From positions 1,798,001 to 1,862,000 of the forward strand of contig NZ_JAZHSH010000001.1 of assembly GCF_040100845.1 (NCBI RefSeq): a stretch of 64,000 nucleotides of DNA, in the 5' to 3' direction. Position numbers and translations under genes: made by a program. The first letter of the stretch is position 1, and the number at the start of each line of letters is the position of its first letter. This document shows, piece after piece, positions 8,150 to 15,553 of this stretch. Source of the DNA: Chengkuizengella sp. SCS-71B (GTDB taxonomy: Bacteria; Bacillota; Bacilli; Paenibacillales; KCTC-33759). The notes beneath the pieces are model-generated. The model was not told the origin of the DNA, made no database searches, and saw only the letters and a list, made by a program, of their open reading frames with translations.

Positions 8150-8188
8150 ATGAAAGTACAACAATCACAAATGGATTTGTCGAAGTGC
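8150..8188 (-). pseudogene. N-terminal fragment of a Cys-rich paralog
   Basis: The minus strand reads RHFDKSICDCC and then loses similarity. It is the same truncated fragment as at 5909-5945, slightly better preserved. Confidence 0.65.
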
Positions 8189-8213
8189 CTATTGGTTCAC
8201 CTAGACGAAAAAT

Positions 8214-8252
8214 AAAAAGCTCCTTTCACTAAATTAGCGGAAGGAGCTTTTT
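8214..8252. terminator. Bidirectional terminator after paralog D
   Basis: AAAAAGCTCCTT (8214-8225) is perfectly complementary to AAGGAGCTTTTT (8241-8252), with T-rich flanks on both strands. It follows the paralog D stop by 15 bases. Confidence 0.85.
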
Positions 8253-8266
8253 GTTTGCTAGTATTA

Positions 8267-8764
8267 CTATGTGGATGATATTTCAATTCTTGTAATTTGA
8301 CAAGTTGATATAGCAATTGGATTACCAACATTTTGTCCACAGGCCGGATTTAAAATAACGATACCTTCTCCAACTTTAAGAATAGTTCCTTCAAGAGGGA
8401 TTTGAAACACGTTTCCAGGTACTTGTGTTATAAATTCAATTGCAACATTTTGATTAACTAGTTTATTTAATTCATTAGTAGCTGGATTCTCACAACAGCT
8501 GCACGCTCCTTTTTTATCTTGTCGAACTGGTTTTAAAGTAGTACTAGTGCCTAATGTAGCACTTGAAACTGCTGTGACATTACATATTGAATAAATTCCA
8601 GCATCGGTGTCTGCTATGAAATTCTCAACAGAATTGATCGTAACATTAGCTTCTTGACTCACAGGAGTAGAAATTAGAACATCAGTTTGACCTACTAATT
8701 GTTTAATTACACATTGCATTGGACATACACAGCAATCACAGATCGTTCTGTCAAATTGTCCCAT
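8267..8764 (-). CDS. Cys-rich CxCCxCPMQC family protein, paralog D
   Basis: 165 residues with MGQFDRTICDCCVCPMQC at the start, LKPVRQDKKGACSCCENPATN in the middle, and VGEGIVIL and ISTCQITRI at the end. It aligns with paralog A along its whole length, including VLISTPVSQE, NSVENFIADT and IEFITQ, but has a different upstream region that resembles those of B and E. Coding sequence and promoter therefore have different histories. The site GGAGGT lies about 7 bases before the ATG. Confidence 0.8.
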   Translation of the reverse strand: MGQFDRTICDCCVCPMQCVIKQLVGQTDVLISTPVSQEANVTINSVENFIADTDAGIYSICNVTAVSSATLGTSTTLKPVRQDKKGACSCCENPATNELNKLVNQNVAIEFITQVPGNVFQIPLEGTILKVGEGIVILNPACGQNVGNPIAISTCQITRIEISST

Positions 8765-8798
8765 GATTTTACCTCCATTTTTATTATTTTAGTTGATG

Positions 8799-8830
8799 TA
8801 TTGTATGAGTTAAAATGATGTTTTGACTGG
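8799..8830 (-). promoter_or_regulatory. CCAGTC-N17-CATACAATA promoter of paralog D
   Basis: Minus strand: CCAGTC (8830-8825), 17 bases, CATACAATA (8807-8799). The first box is part of ACGTCCAGTC. Confidence 0.65.
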
Positions 8831-9009
8831 ACGTATGAAAGTAATAACAAAAATTGTGCTATTGCGTATATCCTCCTAACACCTCATCCCAAATATAGTA
8901 AGGACAAACATAAAAGTGATGAAATGAATCAACATGAAAATAAACTAATATCTGGATCATTCATGAGAAAGTGATGTTGACATTACAACCTATTAGGAGA
9001 AGGGATTAA

Positions 9010-9126
9010 TATAGAAGCGGACACAGTGGTTCTGCTACAGGTGCTGCTAATATATTAGTCATCATACTCTTAGCTTCAAGAATAAGATATACTGCGACGG
9101 ATACACCAGTAGGAAGATTCGACTAA
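9010..9126 (+). pseudogene. Unidentified decayed coding remnant
   Basis: An open frame without start codon or ribosome site reads GSATGAANILVIILLASRIR and ends TDTPVGRFD plus stop at 9124. It looks like the C-terminal end of a lost gene with a short hydrophobic stretch. The parent is not recognised. Confidence 0.3.
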
Positions 9127-9153
9127 GAAGAAGTAGCTGGTGGGGAAATAGCT

Positions 9154-9600
9154 TTAAGCAGGGGAGATTCTTATTATTGAACATGTGGATATATAGAACA
9201 AATTATTTAAATTTACAATTCCTTCACCTACATCAAAAACAGGTCCAGTTAGAGTAAAACCCAATGGTGTAAGTGGTGTAACTGCAATACTTTTCCCTTT
9301 AAGGGTATTTAACAAATTAGTTGTTGGGTCTTCACAACAAGCACATTCTCCATTATTTTTACGAATTGGTTTCAATTTAAGTTGTATAGTAGGTACTAGG
9401 CGTATAAATGTAATTTGACATATTGGAATTCTTCCTTCTGATGTAAATGCTATAAAGTCTGTAACCTCATCTATTGTAACGTTAGTTAAGATATTGGTAA
9501 AAGTACCTAAAGAAGATAATGTCTCCCCTACTACCTGTTCCAAAACACATTGCATCGGGCAGACACAGCAGTCACATCTTGACTTATCAAATACACCCAT
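9154..9600 (-). CDS. Cys-rich CxCCxCPMQC family protein, paralog E
   Basis: 148 residues, the shortest copy. It has MGVFDKSRCDCCVCPMQC, then LKPIRKNNGECACCEDPTTN, FDVGEGIVNL and a final STCSIIRI. It pairs with paralog B in both sequence and upstream region (same GGACGTG ribosome site and ACGTCCAATC box). No transmembrane or export signal. It is the first gene of the array in the direction of transcription, but each copy appears to be transcribed alone. Confidence 0.8.
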   Translation of the reverse strand: MGVFDKSRCDCCVCPMQCVLEQVVGETLSSLGTFTNILTNVTIDEVTDFIAFTSEGRIPICQITFIRLVPTIQLKLKPIRKNNGECACCEDPTTNLLNTLKGKSIAVTPLTPLGFTLTGPVFDVGEGIVNLNNLFYISTCSIIRISPA

Positions 9601-9629
9601 AAAATCACGTCCTTTGTTTATAATTTTAA

Positions 9630-9661
9630 TAATATATGCATGTTAAAGTTGATATGATTGG
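9630..9661 (-). promoter_or_regulatory. CCAATC-N17-CATATATTA promoter of paralog E
   Basis: Minus strand: CCAATC (9661-9656), 17 bases, CATATATTA (9638-9630). The middle three bases of the -10-like box differ from the other copies while CATA and TA are kept, which argues for functional constraint on CATAnnnTA. Confidence 0.65.
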
Positions 9662-9873
9662 ACGTGTACCTATTAACAAAATTTGTGCTCTTGCATATCC
9701 TTTTTGAGGTGTTTATCTAAACCTATATTTATGTGCCTTAAAGGAATAGATTGTAATTAATAATCTGCTATGAAAAAACACTGTACAAATAAGTCTAAAG
9801 GAAGGGGGGGGATGGTAATAATTTAACTATACCTATTATTACTTTAAAACAATTGAAATTTGGAGGAGTTTAT

Positions 9874-10635
9874 ATGAAGTATACAGTAATAACCGGCGCT
9901 AGCTCAGGTATTGGCTATGAATCTGCACTAGCTTTTGCATCTAGAGAGAAAAACTTAATTATTGTAGCTCGCAGACAAGAAAAGTTAGAGGAATTAAAAT
10001 CTGACATCAAGAAAATGAACCCAAATCTAGATGTAATCATTCGAGCTACTGACTTATCCATAAAAGAGAATGTTTACAAGTTGTATGAAAGTCTTAAAGA
10101 ATTCAAAATTGAAACATGGATCAATAATGCAGGGTTTGGTGATTATGATTTAGTTGCTGATCAAAATTTAGAAAAAATAGAAAAAATGTTGCAATTGAAT
10201 GTTGAGGCATTAACATTACTATCTTCTCTTTTTGTACGCGACTATTCACATGTAGATGGTTCACAATTAATTAATGTTTCATCTGTTGGAGGTTATACTG
10301 TCGTTTCAAATGCGATAACTTATAGTGCTACTAAATTTTATGTAAGTACATTTACAGAAGGGCTTGCACATGAATTAAATGAACAAAATGCAAAAATGAA
10401 GGCAAAAGTATTGGCTCCAGCTGCTACTGAAACTGAGTTTGCAAAACGTGCTAGAGATATTGAAGAATTTGAGTACAAAACTGCTATGCCTAAATATCAT
10501 ACAGCAAAAGAAATGGCAGGATTTATGCTTGATCTTTATGATAGTGATAAGGTTGTAGGAATTGTGAATGGATTAACTTTTGATTTTGAATTAAAAGACC
10601 CTATGTTTAATTATTATTCCGCTAATAATCGATAA
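9874..10635 (+). CDS. Short-chain dehydrogenase/reductase
   Basis: 253 residues, a classical SDR with a Rossmann fold. TGASSGIG near residues 7-14 is the cofactor glycine motif. VARRQEKLEEL follows beta-2 and favours NADP. INNAG, the catalytic serine in VSSVGGY, and YSATK (Tyr and Lys of the active site) follow in order. The substrate is unknown. I chose ATG 9874, 7 bases after GGAGG; an upstream TTG at 9853 precedes that site. A single gene ending with the hairpin at 10716. Confidence 0.9.
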   Translation: MKYTVITGASSGIGYESALAFASREKNLIIVARRQEKLEELKSDIKKMNPNLDVIIRATDLSIKENVYKLYESLKEFKIETWINNAGFGDYDLVADQNLEKIEKMLQLNVEALTLLSSLFVRDYSHVDGSQLINVSSVGGYTVVSNAITYSATKFYVSTFTEGLAHELNEQNAKMKAKVLAPAATETEFAKRARDIEEFEYKTAMPKYHTAKEMAGFMLDLYDSDKVVGIVNGLTFDFELKDPMFNYYSANNR

Positions 10636-10715
10636 CCGCACAATTAACAGGAGTTAAAATAATTAGTTCCCACCTCTAGCATATCCAACAAAAGCAAAAA
10701 ATGTAGAAATTAGAG

Positions 10716-10748
10716 AGCGACTTAATGAAGAGTCGCTTCTTTCTTTAA
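10716..10748 (+). terminator. Terminator after the SDR gene
   Basis: AGCGACT (10716-10722) pairs with AGTCGCT (10731-10737), followed by TCTTTCTTT. The following 10749-11010 is very AT-rich with ATATGTATAT palindromes and no gene. Confidence 0.7.
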
Positions 10749-11023
10749 AAATCCTTTTTGATGATGAAGAAATGACTTCTTGTTCATTTTGATTTAAGTG
10801 ATTTGAATCTCTTACAATCTACTACCATTTAGATGCTCTATCATACTATACTCAAATATAATATACATATATGTATATAAATGTATAAAATACATTAATT
10901 ATGGAAGATAAATGGAATAAATCCATTTATATTGATAAATATGAGGATGAATAGTTTTTTTATTTATAGAGTTCATAGTGTATTATCTATTATGAATTAC
11001 ATAAAAATATGGAGGTTATTTTT

Positions 11024-11320
11024 ATGAAAAAAACATTAGTTACATTACTTACAATGGCGCTTATGATGTCTGTATTTGTTACATCGGTATATGCAGCAAT
11101 AGATAGACCGTTTAATACTTCCACAATTAAAGTTTACGAAAATTTAAGAGATGCGCCTTATGAGATTGGTTATTGTGAAGAAGATTGGTATGGTGATGTG
11201 TGGTGCGGAACCATTCAAAGGAAAAGTTGGGATTTGAGAGATGGACAATATTATGTAACATATTCGGGATTATTAAATGAACATTATATATGTATACATG
11301 GGGGACCATGGGTGAAATAA
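11024..11320 (+). CDS. Small secreted hypothetical protein
   Basis: 98 residues starting MKKTLVTLLTMALMM, a clear signal peptide with a likely signal peptidase I site after SVYA. The mature part is about 73 residues, rich in aromatic residues, with three cysteines (YCEEDW, VWCG, YICIHGG). A small disulfide-stabilised extracellular domain is likely. GGAGG at 11011-11015 lies 8 bases before ATG 11024; an in-frame ATG at 11009 precedes that site. The family is not recognised. Confidence 0.75.
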   Translation: MKKTLVTLLTMALMMSVFVTSVYAAIDRPFNTSTIKVYENLRDAPYEIGYCEEDWYGDVWCGTIQRKSWDLRDGQYYVTYSGLLNEHYICIHGGPWVK

Positions 11321-11398
11321 ATAGGAGTTGTTGTGATCTATACAACTTTTAATTTTCCTGTCTTAATAAAATTTAATTATTAAAGATTAACAGAGAGG

Positions 11399-11420
11399 GC
11401 GCACATATGCGTCTTTTTTG
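11399..11420 (+). terminator. Terminator after the secreted protein gene
   Basis: GCGCA (11399-11403) and TGCGT (11408-11412) form a short stem followed by CTTTTTTG. The same TTTTTTGTTGGGAA tail follows the terminator at 89-118. Confidence 0.55.
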
Positions 11421-11586
11421 TTGGGAAGTTGAAGCTAAATTTAAAGTGTTATTTCTTCTATGCTATTTATTTTACAAATGGAGAAAATGATTATTGATTC
11501 GAATAAAAGGAAATGTCAAAAAAATCTCGAGTCAAGGAGCAGTTAATGTTTCTTGTATTTTTGTACTTATGTCTAGGGATATTAAT

Positions 11587-11618
11587 CCAAGCAAATGCAT
11601 GAGATGTTACATAAAATA
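11587..11618 (+). promoter_or_regulatory. CCAAGC-N17-CATAAAATA promoter
   Basis: CCAAGC (11587-11592), exactly 17 bases, CATAAAATA (11610-11618). This is the same layout as the five Cys-rich genes, here on the plus strand before an unrelated gene. The rest of 11421-11650 has only an 18-codon ORF at 11546-11602 overlapping this element. Confidence 0.55.
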
Positions 11619-11650
11619 GGCTGAGGGAAAATAAACAGGGAGGGATTCTG

Positions 11651-12115
11651 ATGGGGTTAAATAATGATCCCTTTGTCGTTGTTCAGGAGTTTGAATTAGA
11701 TCCATATGGTTTTATCCATCCAGAGGTGATACGACTTCCTGATGATGGTACCTCTTTAGTTGTTCTTACCGTCGATGTATGTGTTAAACAACCACAGAAA
11801 ACACAAATATTATTGGATTCTATGATTCAAATTGCTGTAGATGATTTTGGGTTCAATACGCTTTCAACTTTTGAAGTAACATATGATCTCCTACGCAATG
11901 GAGATGTGATTGCAACGATCAATGACGAAATCGATTATGCAGAACCGGATGATCTTTTAAAAAATACAAATCTCCCAAGATTTCCTATAGTGGATAATAA
12001 CCCAAGTTTTGGAACCAACACGTATGAGCTAGCTTGTACAAATGTGATTGGTGGAGCAAGTATTGCTATCTTTGTAGGCTCTAGAAGTCTAAAAGCTTCT
12101 GTATTTACATTATAG
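11651..12115 (+). CDS. Beta-rich hypothetical protein, possible spore-surface component
   Basis: 154 residues, no signal peptide, and few cysteines. The sequence alternates hydrophobic strands (SLVVLTVDVCV, IQIAVDDFGFNTLSTFEVTYDLL, GASIAIFVGS) and ends without a charged tail, consistent with a jelly-roll or similar beta domain. GGGAGGG lies about 7 bases before the ATG. The shared promoter suggests co-expression with the Cys-rich proteins in the mother cell. No homologous family comes to mind. Confidence 0.7.
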   Translation: MGLNNDPFVVVQEFELDPYGFIHPEVIRLPDDGTSLVVLTVDVCVKQPQKTQILLDSMIQIAVDDFGFNTLSTFEVTYDLLRNGDVIATINDEIDYAEPDDLLKNTNLPRFPIVDNNPSFGTNTYELACTNVIGGASIAIFVGSRSLKASVFTL

Positions 12116-12156
12116 ATTACAGTTGAAAAATAAAATTTTATTTAAACTTTAACAAG

Positions 12157-12182
12157 AAGGGTGCTAATATGGCGCTTTTTTT
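12157..12182 (+). terminator. Weak terminator after the 11651 gene
   Basis: GGGTGC and GCGCTT can form a 6-bp stem with G-U pairs, followed by TTTTTTTGTTGTT. Stretch 12183-12430 holds no gene. Confidence 0.45.
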
Positions 12183-12430
12183 GTTGTTGCCATACTATTT
12201 ATCTTATTGGTAATCATTGCACTTTTGAACTCGCTGGAGTACTCTAAATAAGAATCGAAATAATGACTTAACATACTGATTTTCTTTTTTTATTAGTCTT
12301 AAGTATGGATCTAAATATGAAAATAAACCAGAAAACCATTATTCTTTTAAAATAGAAAAGCGAAGTTAAGCAAAATTATATAAGTAAAGAAGCAAGGAAT
12401 TAGTTGATTCAACTAGGAGATGATTTTAAT

Positions 12431-12895
12431 ATGAATATTGTTTCAGTAGATTCTAGTAATAAGCATATATATCTTAATTTATGTCAAAGTTATGAAGGTG
12501 AATTCTCTGCTCTTACTGAAAAGTTACCTGATTCTGATGGAGTGTTTAAACTGGATACAACTTTAGGAGATAATATAGAAGGATTTTTACTTTATGAAAA
12601 AGAGATCCCAATTGGCTTAGCCGCAGTTAGAAAATCAATAGAAGATTTTTTTGAAGTGTGCGAATTTTATGTGATTCCTTCTTGTCGAAAAAAAGACCTT
12701 GGAAGAAAGTTTGCACATCATTTATTTTCTATTTTTAAGGGTAAATGGCAAGTTAAACAAATAGAGGGTGCAGAATATGCAACTACATTTTGGAGGAAGG
12801 TAATTGGAGAATTTTCTTCTTGGGAATTTGATGAAGATGTTTATGTAGATTCTTACTGGGGAAAAGTAACTAGACAACGATTTACTTCTCTTTAA
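12431..12895 (+). CDS. GNAT-family acetyltransferase
   Basis: 154 residues. It has the usual GNAT order: an N-terminal helix region, GFLLYEKEIPIGLAAVRK as beta-4, and FFEVCEFYVIPSCRKKDLGRKFAHHLF. In the last segment RKKDLGRK occupies the acetyl-CoA pyrophosphate loop (Q/RxxGxG/A), though less canonical than usual. Related proteins are annotated as predicted acetyltransferases of unknown substrate. I chose ATG 12431, about 10 bases after AGGAGA, over an upstream TTG at 12404. Confidence 0.75.
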   Translation: MNIVSVDSSNKHIYLNLCQSYEGEFSALTEKLPDSDGVFKLDTTLGDNIEGFLLYEKEIPIGLAAVRKSIEDFFEVCEFYVIPSCRKKDLGRKFAHHLFSIFKGKWQVKQIEGAEYATTFWRKVIGEFSSWEFDEDVYVDSYWGKVTRQRFTSL

Positions 12896-13090
12896 TTCTT
12901 TAACAAAATTTACATTTTTTCATTCTAGGGAATTTCTTTTCCTGAGCTTGATGGAGATGTTGTTCTACCCCTATATTGAAATATTCAGAGATGTTTTGCA
13001 CCTGGTATTAAATTAGATTTTATGCTCCCCTAAAGGTAGACAGGTTTAAAAAAAATTCTGTTTTTCTTGAAGGGGAGTATTTTAAGGTTA
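12896..13090. other. Non-coding stretch with a CTCCCC / GGGGAG inverted pair
   Basis: CTCCCC near 13024 and GGGGAG near 13072 flank a T- and A-rich segment containing GGTAGACAGG. It may be the end of a lost insertion sequence, but no transposase remnant is visible. Confidence 0.25.
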
Positions 13091-13294
13091 CTAGTTATCT
13101 ACTTCTCCTCTTAGATGGATAGGACCGTGAACAGTATACAATACTGCATCTCCTTCAACATGCCAGTTTGTATTGAAGGGATGTGCCATTATAGTATTTT
13201 TGGGAACACATATAAACTTGTCTCCTGTTACAATCTTTACATCATCTCCTAAAGCTTGTATATAAGCGATTCTATCAATCTTACGTTCACTCAT
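13091..13294 (-). CDS. Small hypothetical protein
   Basis: 67 residues starting MSERKIDRIAYIQALG, with a strong AAGGAGG about 7 bases upstream. The residues TGDKFICVPKN and HVEGDAVLYTVHGPIHL suggest a small beta-barrel. No signal, no membrane segment and no recognised motif. It is a single gene facing the 12431 gene. Confidence 0.6.
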   Translation of the reverse strand: MSERKIDRIAYIQALGDDVKIVTGDKFICVPKNTIMAHPFNTNWHVEGDAVLYTVHGPIHLRGEVDN

Positions 13295-13480
13295 ATTTTT
13301 CCTCCTTATTATAATTTTTTAATTACATATAAACTAATGGATGATGAAAATAAGCGTGTGATTTAGTAAATAATAATATTGTCCTTTGTGAATAAAGTAC
13401 GTCATAATGTATGCGATTGTTGAAGTATTACTTACATCATCATTTATTACTTATTTCATCATATAAAATCATATAACATG

Positions 13481-13509
13481 TTGACACAGACAAATGCGGA
13501 TTTTATAAT
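13481..13509 (+). promoter_or_regulatory. Consensus sigma-A promoter in a duplicated element
   Basis: TTGACA (13481-13486), 17 bases, TATAAT (13504-13509). The spacer CAGACAAATGCGGATTT also occurs upstream of paralogs A and C (ATGACA there). Nothing with a ribosome binding site follows until 13847. It may drive that gene through a long leader, or be a relic of a duplication. Confidence 0.6.
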
Positions 13510-13510
13510 C

Positions 13511-13602
13511 ATTGAGTGTTGATAATGGTTATAATACCTACATCAACACCCACCAGCTGCTACAAAACAAACTGCTTCCAACAGATGCAGCAAGTTAAGA
13601 CT
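13511..13602 (-). pseudogene. Decayed N-terminal fragment of a Cys-rich paralog
   Basis: The minus strand reads TCCICWKQFVL, a stop, then QLVGVDVGIITI. This aligns with the paralog A segment CDCCICPMQCVMKQLV...II, and the nucleotide match (TTGCTGCATCTGTTGGAAGC) is clear. Together with 5909 and 8150 it is the third fragment of this family in the window. Confidence 0.5.
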
Positions 13603-13846
13603 CCCACAGCTTTGGCAGTCTATATATTCTATGTTCCATAACAAGTCATTAAATTAGTTTTGTAGTGGGACTAAAAAAAGTAAATATACATATTTGTATA
13701 TTTACACTTAGAAATACGAGTATAACTATCTTTTAATGTGATTATTGGGGTTAAATTGGTTATATTGAAAAATTATGAAATTTAAAAAATATATTACTAT
13801 GATAACAAGTAAATTAATATTACATTTTTTTAGGAGGATTTATGGC

Positions 13847-14134
13847 ATGTTAAAAAAGTTAGTAATGGCAGAAGGAGTTTCTTATAGTCCCAGTTTAAAC
13901 CAACGTGCGTATTACGATGTTCCTCTTATTGATTCAATTAATAGAGTTTATATTACATCTAAACCATTTGTTCGTTTACAATTATGGGACGGCAGTGAAA
14001 AAGTTCAAGAAATACTTACTACTGGAGAAAAATATTTTGATTTTAATTATAGGCGAAGATTTGATGGAGATTTTTTTATAAGAATTCAAAATTTAGCTTC
14101 GTGGCAAGTTGTGGATATAACAATTATTTATTGA
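13847..14134 (+). CDS. Small hypothetical protein
   Basis: 95 residues from ATG 13847, 9 bases after AGGAGG. Another ATG at 13842 is out of frame and reaches a stop after three codons. The residues RVYITSKPFVRLQLWDG and DGDFFIRIQNLASWQVVDITIIY form alternating strands, so a compact beta domain is likely. No export signal or known motif. Confidence 0.6.
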   Translation: MLKKLVMAEGVSYSPSLNQRAYYDVPLIDSINRVYITSKPFVRLQLWDGSEKVQEILTTGEKYFDFNYRRRFDGDFFIRIQNLASWQVVDITIIY

Positions 14135-14222
14135 ATATTTTAACGTATACTCAGAGTACAAAAAAGTAGGAATGAGATAAGTTGTTCTGCACCGACTCCA
14201 GTGTTTTTTTGTAATGAAAAGA

Positions 14223-14252
14223 AGAAAACCTCAGCATTTGCCAAGGTTTTCT
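14223..14252. terminator. Perfect 9-bp stem between converging genes
   Basis: AGAAAACCT (14223-14231) pairs with AGGTTTTCT (14244-14252). On the minus strand it lies about 50 bases beyond the 14306 gene; the T run is weak in both directions. Confidence 0.5.
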
Positions 14253-14305
14253 CCTGATGGGATATGATGGTCTTATTAATAGGTTAAATTCGGTGACTGC
14301 TAAAA

Positions 14306-14461
14306 TTAACGATATTTCTTATAATTGCTATTAAATAAATCTGTTTCTTTTGGAGATAATGATTTCTTACTTTCTAACTTTTCAAATTCTTCGTATAAAC
14401 GATGTCTAGTTTTCTCTTTAATGTTAGAAAATTTATAATCCCCATACCCAAATAAATCCAT
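14306..14461 (-). CDS. Small basic hypothetical protein (51 residues)
   Basis: It starts MDLFGYGDYKFSNIKEKTRH with AGGAGTGAG about 6 bases upstream and ends NSNYKKYR. It is rich in Lys, Glu and aromatic residues and predicted mostly helical. The good ribosome site and clean frame argue for a real gene. No family recognised. Confidence 0.55.
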   Translation of the reverse strand: MDLFGYGDYKFSNIKEKTRHRLYEEFEKLESKKSLSPKETDLFNSNYKKYR

Positions 14462-14677
14462 TGTCTCACTCCTACATGTTTTATTATTTTTCTATTTGAT
14501 AATTAAACCATAGCGCAAAAATATTTTTTTTCTGTAAATAAAATGTAAAATTTTTGCACTTTAATAATGTATGAAGCAAAATTAAATTTGATTATACTTT
14601 TTTACCAATATTAGTTAAAATGTGTGAACGCCTTTATTAAATTTTGATTTAAAAATGATGATCTATTCAAAGCGATA

Positions 14678-14708
14678 AAAAAACTTCCTCCGTTATTGGA
14701 AGAAGTTT
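14678..14708 (-). terminator. lexA terminator
   Basis: AAACTTC (14681-14687) pairs with GAAGTTT (14702-14708), extended by TCC/GGA with one mismatch. On the minus strand it is followed by a run of seven T. It lies 55 bases beyond the lexA stop. Confidence 0.75.
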
Positions 14709-14762
14709 CATTATTTTTGTGCGTTCTGAAAAATTTTAGATTACAAGTAGGTCAGTTTCTTA

Positions 14763-15386
14763 TTAACTAATGTCTCTAAACAACCCCACTACTTTACCTA
14801 ATATACTGACTTCATTGAGTATAATCGGCTTCATGGTTGAATTTTCAGGCTGTAGTCTAAAGTGATTTGATTCTTTAAAAAATCTCTTGACAGTTGCTTC
14901 ATTATCTTCAGTCATGGCTACTACAATTTCACCATTATTTGCGGATTGCTGTTGTCTTACGATGACGTAATCTCCATCGTGAATTCCAGCCTCAATCATG
15001 CTTTCTCCAACAATCTGAAGCATGAAAACATTGTAGTCCCCAACATAATGATTTGGAAGTGGAAAGTACTCCTCTATATTTTCTGTAGCAAGAATTGGAA
15101 GACCAGCTGTAACTTTTCCTATTAAAGGTACTTGTGCTATGGATGAGGTAGCGATAGTAGGAGTAGGACTTTCCTCATCTAATATTTCGATTGCACGTGG
15201 TTTTGTAGGGTCTCTACGAATAAACCCCTTTTTTTCTAATCTTTCCAGATGGCCATGTACTGTGGAACTTGATGCTAAACCTACTGCTTCTCCTATTTCA
15301 CGAACGGATGGAGGGTAGCCTTTTTTTTGCACCTCTTCTTTAATAAATTCCAATATGGATTGTTGCCTGGTAGATAACTTGTTCAA
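14763..15386 (-). CDS. lexA: LexA repressor
   Basis: 207 residues, the normal length. The N-terminal winged helix-turn-helix (about 1-65) contains [23 protein letters not shown]. The self-cleavage site is Ala94-Gly95 (KVTAGLP), and the catalytic dyad is Ser129 (VGESM) and Lys167 (ATVKRF). When RecA filaments form, LexA cuts itself and releases SOS genes. Three matching boxes lie in the divergent promoter region shared with the yneA-like gene, giving autoregulation. Confidence 0.97.
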   Translation of the reverse strand: MNKLSTRQQSILEFIKEEVQKKGYPPSVREIGEAVGLASSSTVHGHLERLEKKGFIRRDPTKPRAIEILDEESPTPTIATSSIAQVPLIGKVTAGLPILATENIEEYFPLPNHYVGDYNVFMLQIVGESMIEAGIHDGDYVIVRQQQSANNGEIVVAMTEDNEATVKRFFKESNHFRLQPENSTMKPIILNEVSILGKVVGLFRDIS

Positions 15387-15468
15387 TCTAATTCCCTCCC
15401 CATTTATTTCACCTTACTAAACGATCTATGTATTATGCTGGTATTATAACACAGAACGTTATTTCGCA

Positions 15469-15482
15469 CAAACATAAGTTCG
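15469..15482. promoter_or_regulatory. SOS box 1
   Basis: CAAACATAAGTTCG; its reverse complement is CGAACTTATGTTTG, a one-mismatch match to CGAACNNNNGTTCG. It lies 83 bases before the lexA start. Confidence 0.8.
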
Positions 15483-15491
15483 AAAAAAGTA

Positions 15492-15520
15492 TTGACACAA
15501 ACAAATGTTCGTGATAATCT
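15492..15520 (+). promoter_or_regulatory. Promoter of the yneA-like gene
   Basis: TTGACA (15492-15497) with TAATCT 17 bases later (15515-15520). SOS box 2 lies inside the spacer, so bound LexA would block RNA polymerase. Confidence 0.6.
15498..15511. promoter_or_regulatory. SOS box 2
   Basis: CAAACAAATGTTCG, reverse complement CGAACATTTGTTTG, one mismatch to the consensus. Confidence 0.8.
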
Positions 15521-15526
15521 TTGTTT

Positions 15527-15540
15527 AGAACAAATGTTTG
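15527..15540. promoter_or_regulatory. SOS box 3
   Basis: AGAACAAATGTTTG, the right-most of three boxes, ends at the ribosome site of the yneA-like gene. Confidence 0.7.
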
Positions 15541-15553
15541 GGAGGTAGTTAAT

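Larger units (their letters stand above)
8022..8255 (-). repeat. Upstream cassette duplicated before paralogs A and C (copy 2)
   Basis: This is nearly identical to 5777-6005, with scattered substitutions and short indels. It includes ribosome site, promoter boxes, truncated paralog and terminator. Confidence 0.8.

Noticed and set aside
11587-11618. Reading the CATAAAATA element as an ordinary sigma-A promoter
   Set aside because: No TTGACA-like box lies at the right distance, whereas the CCAAGC box has the exact spacing seen at five other genes.
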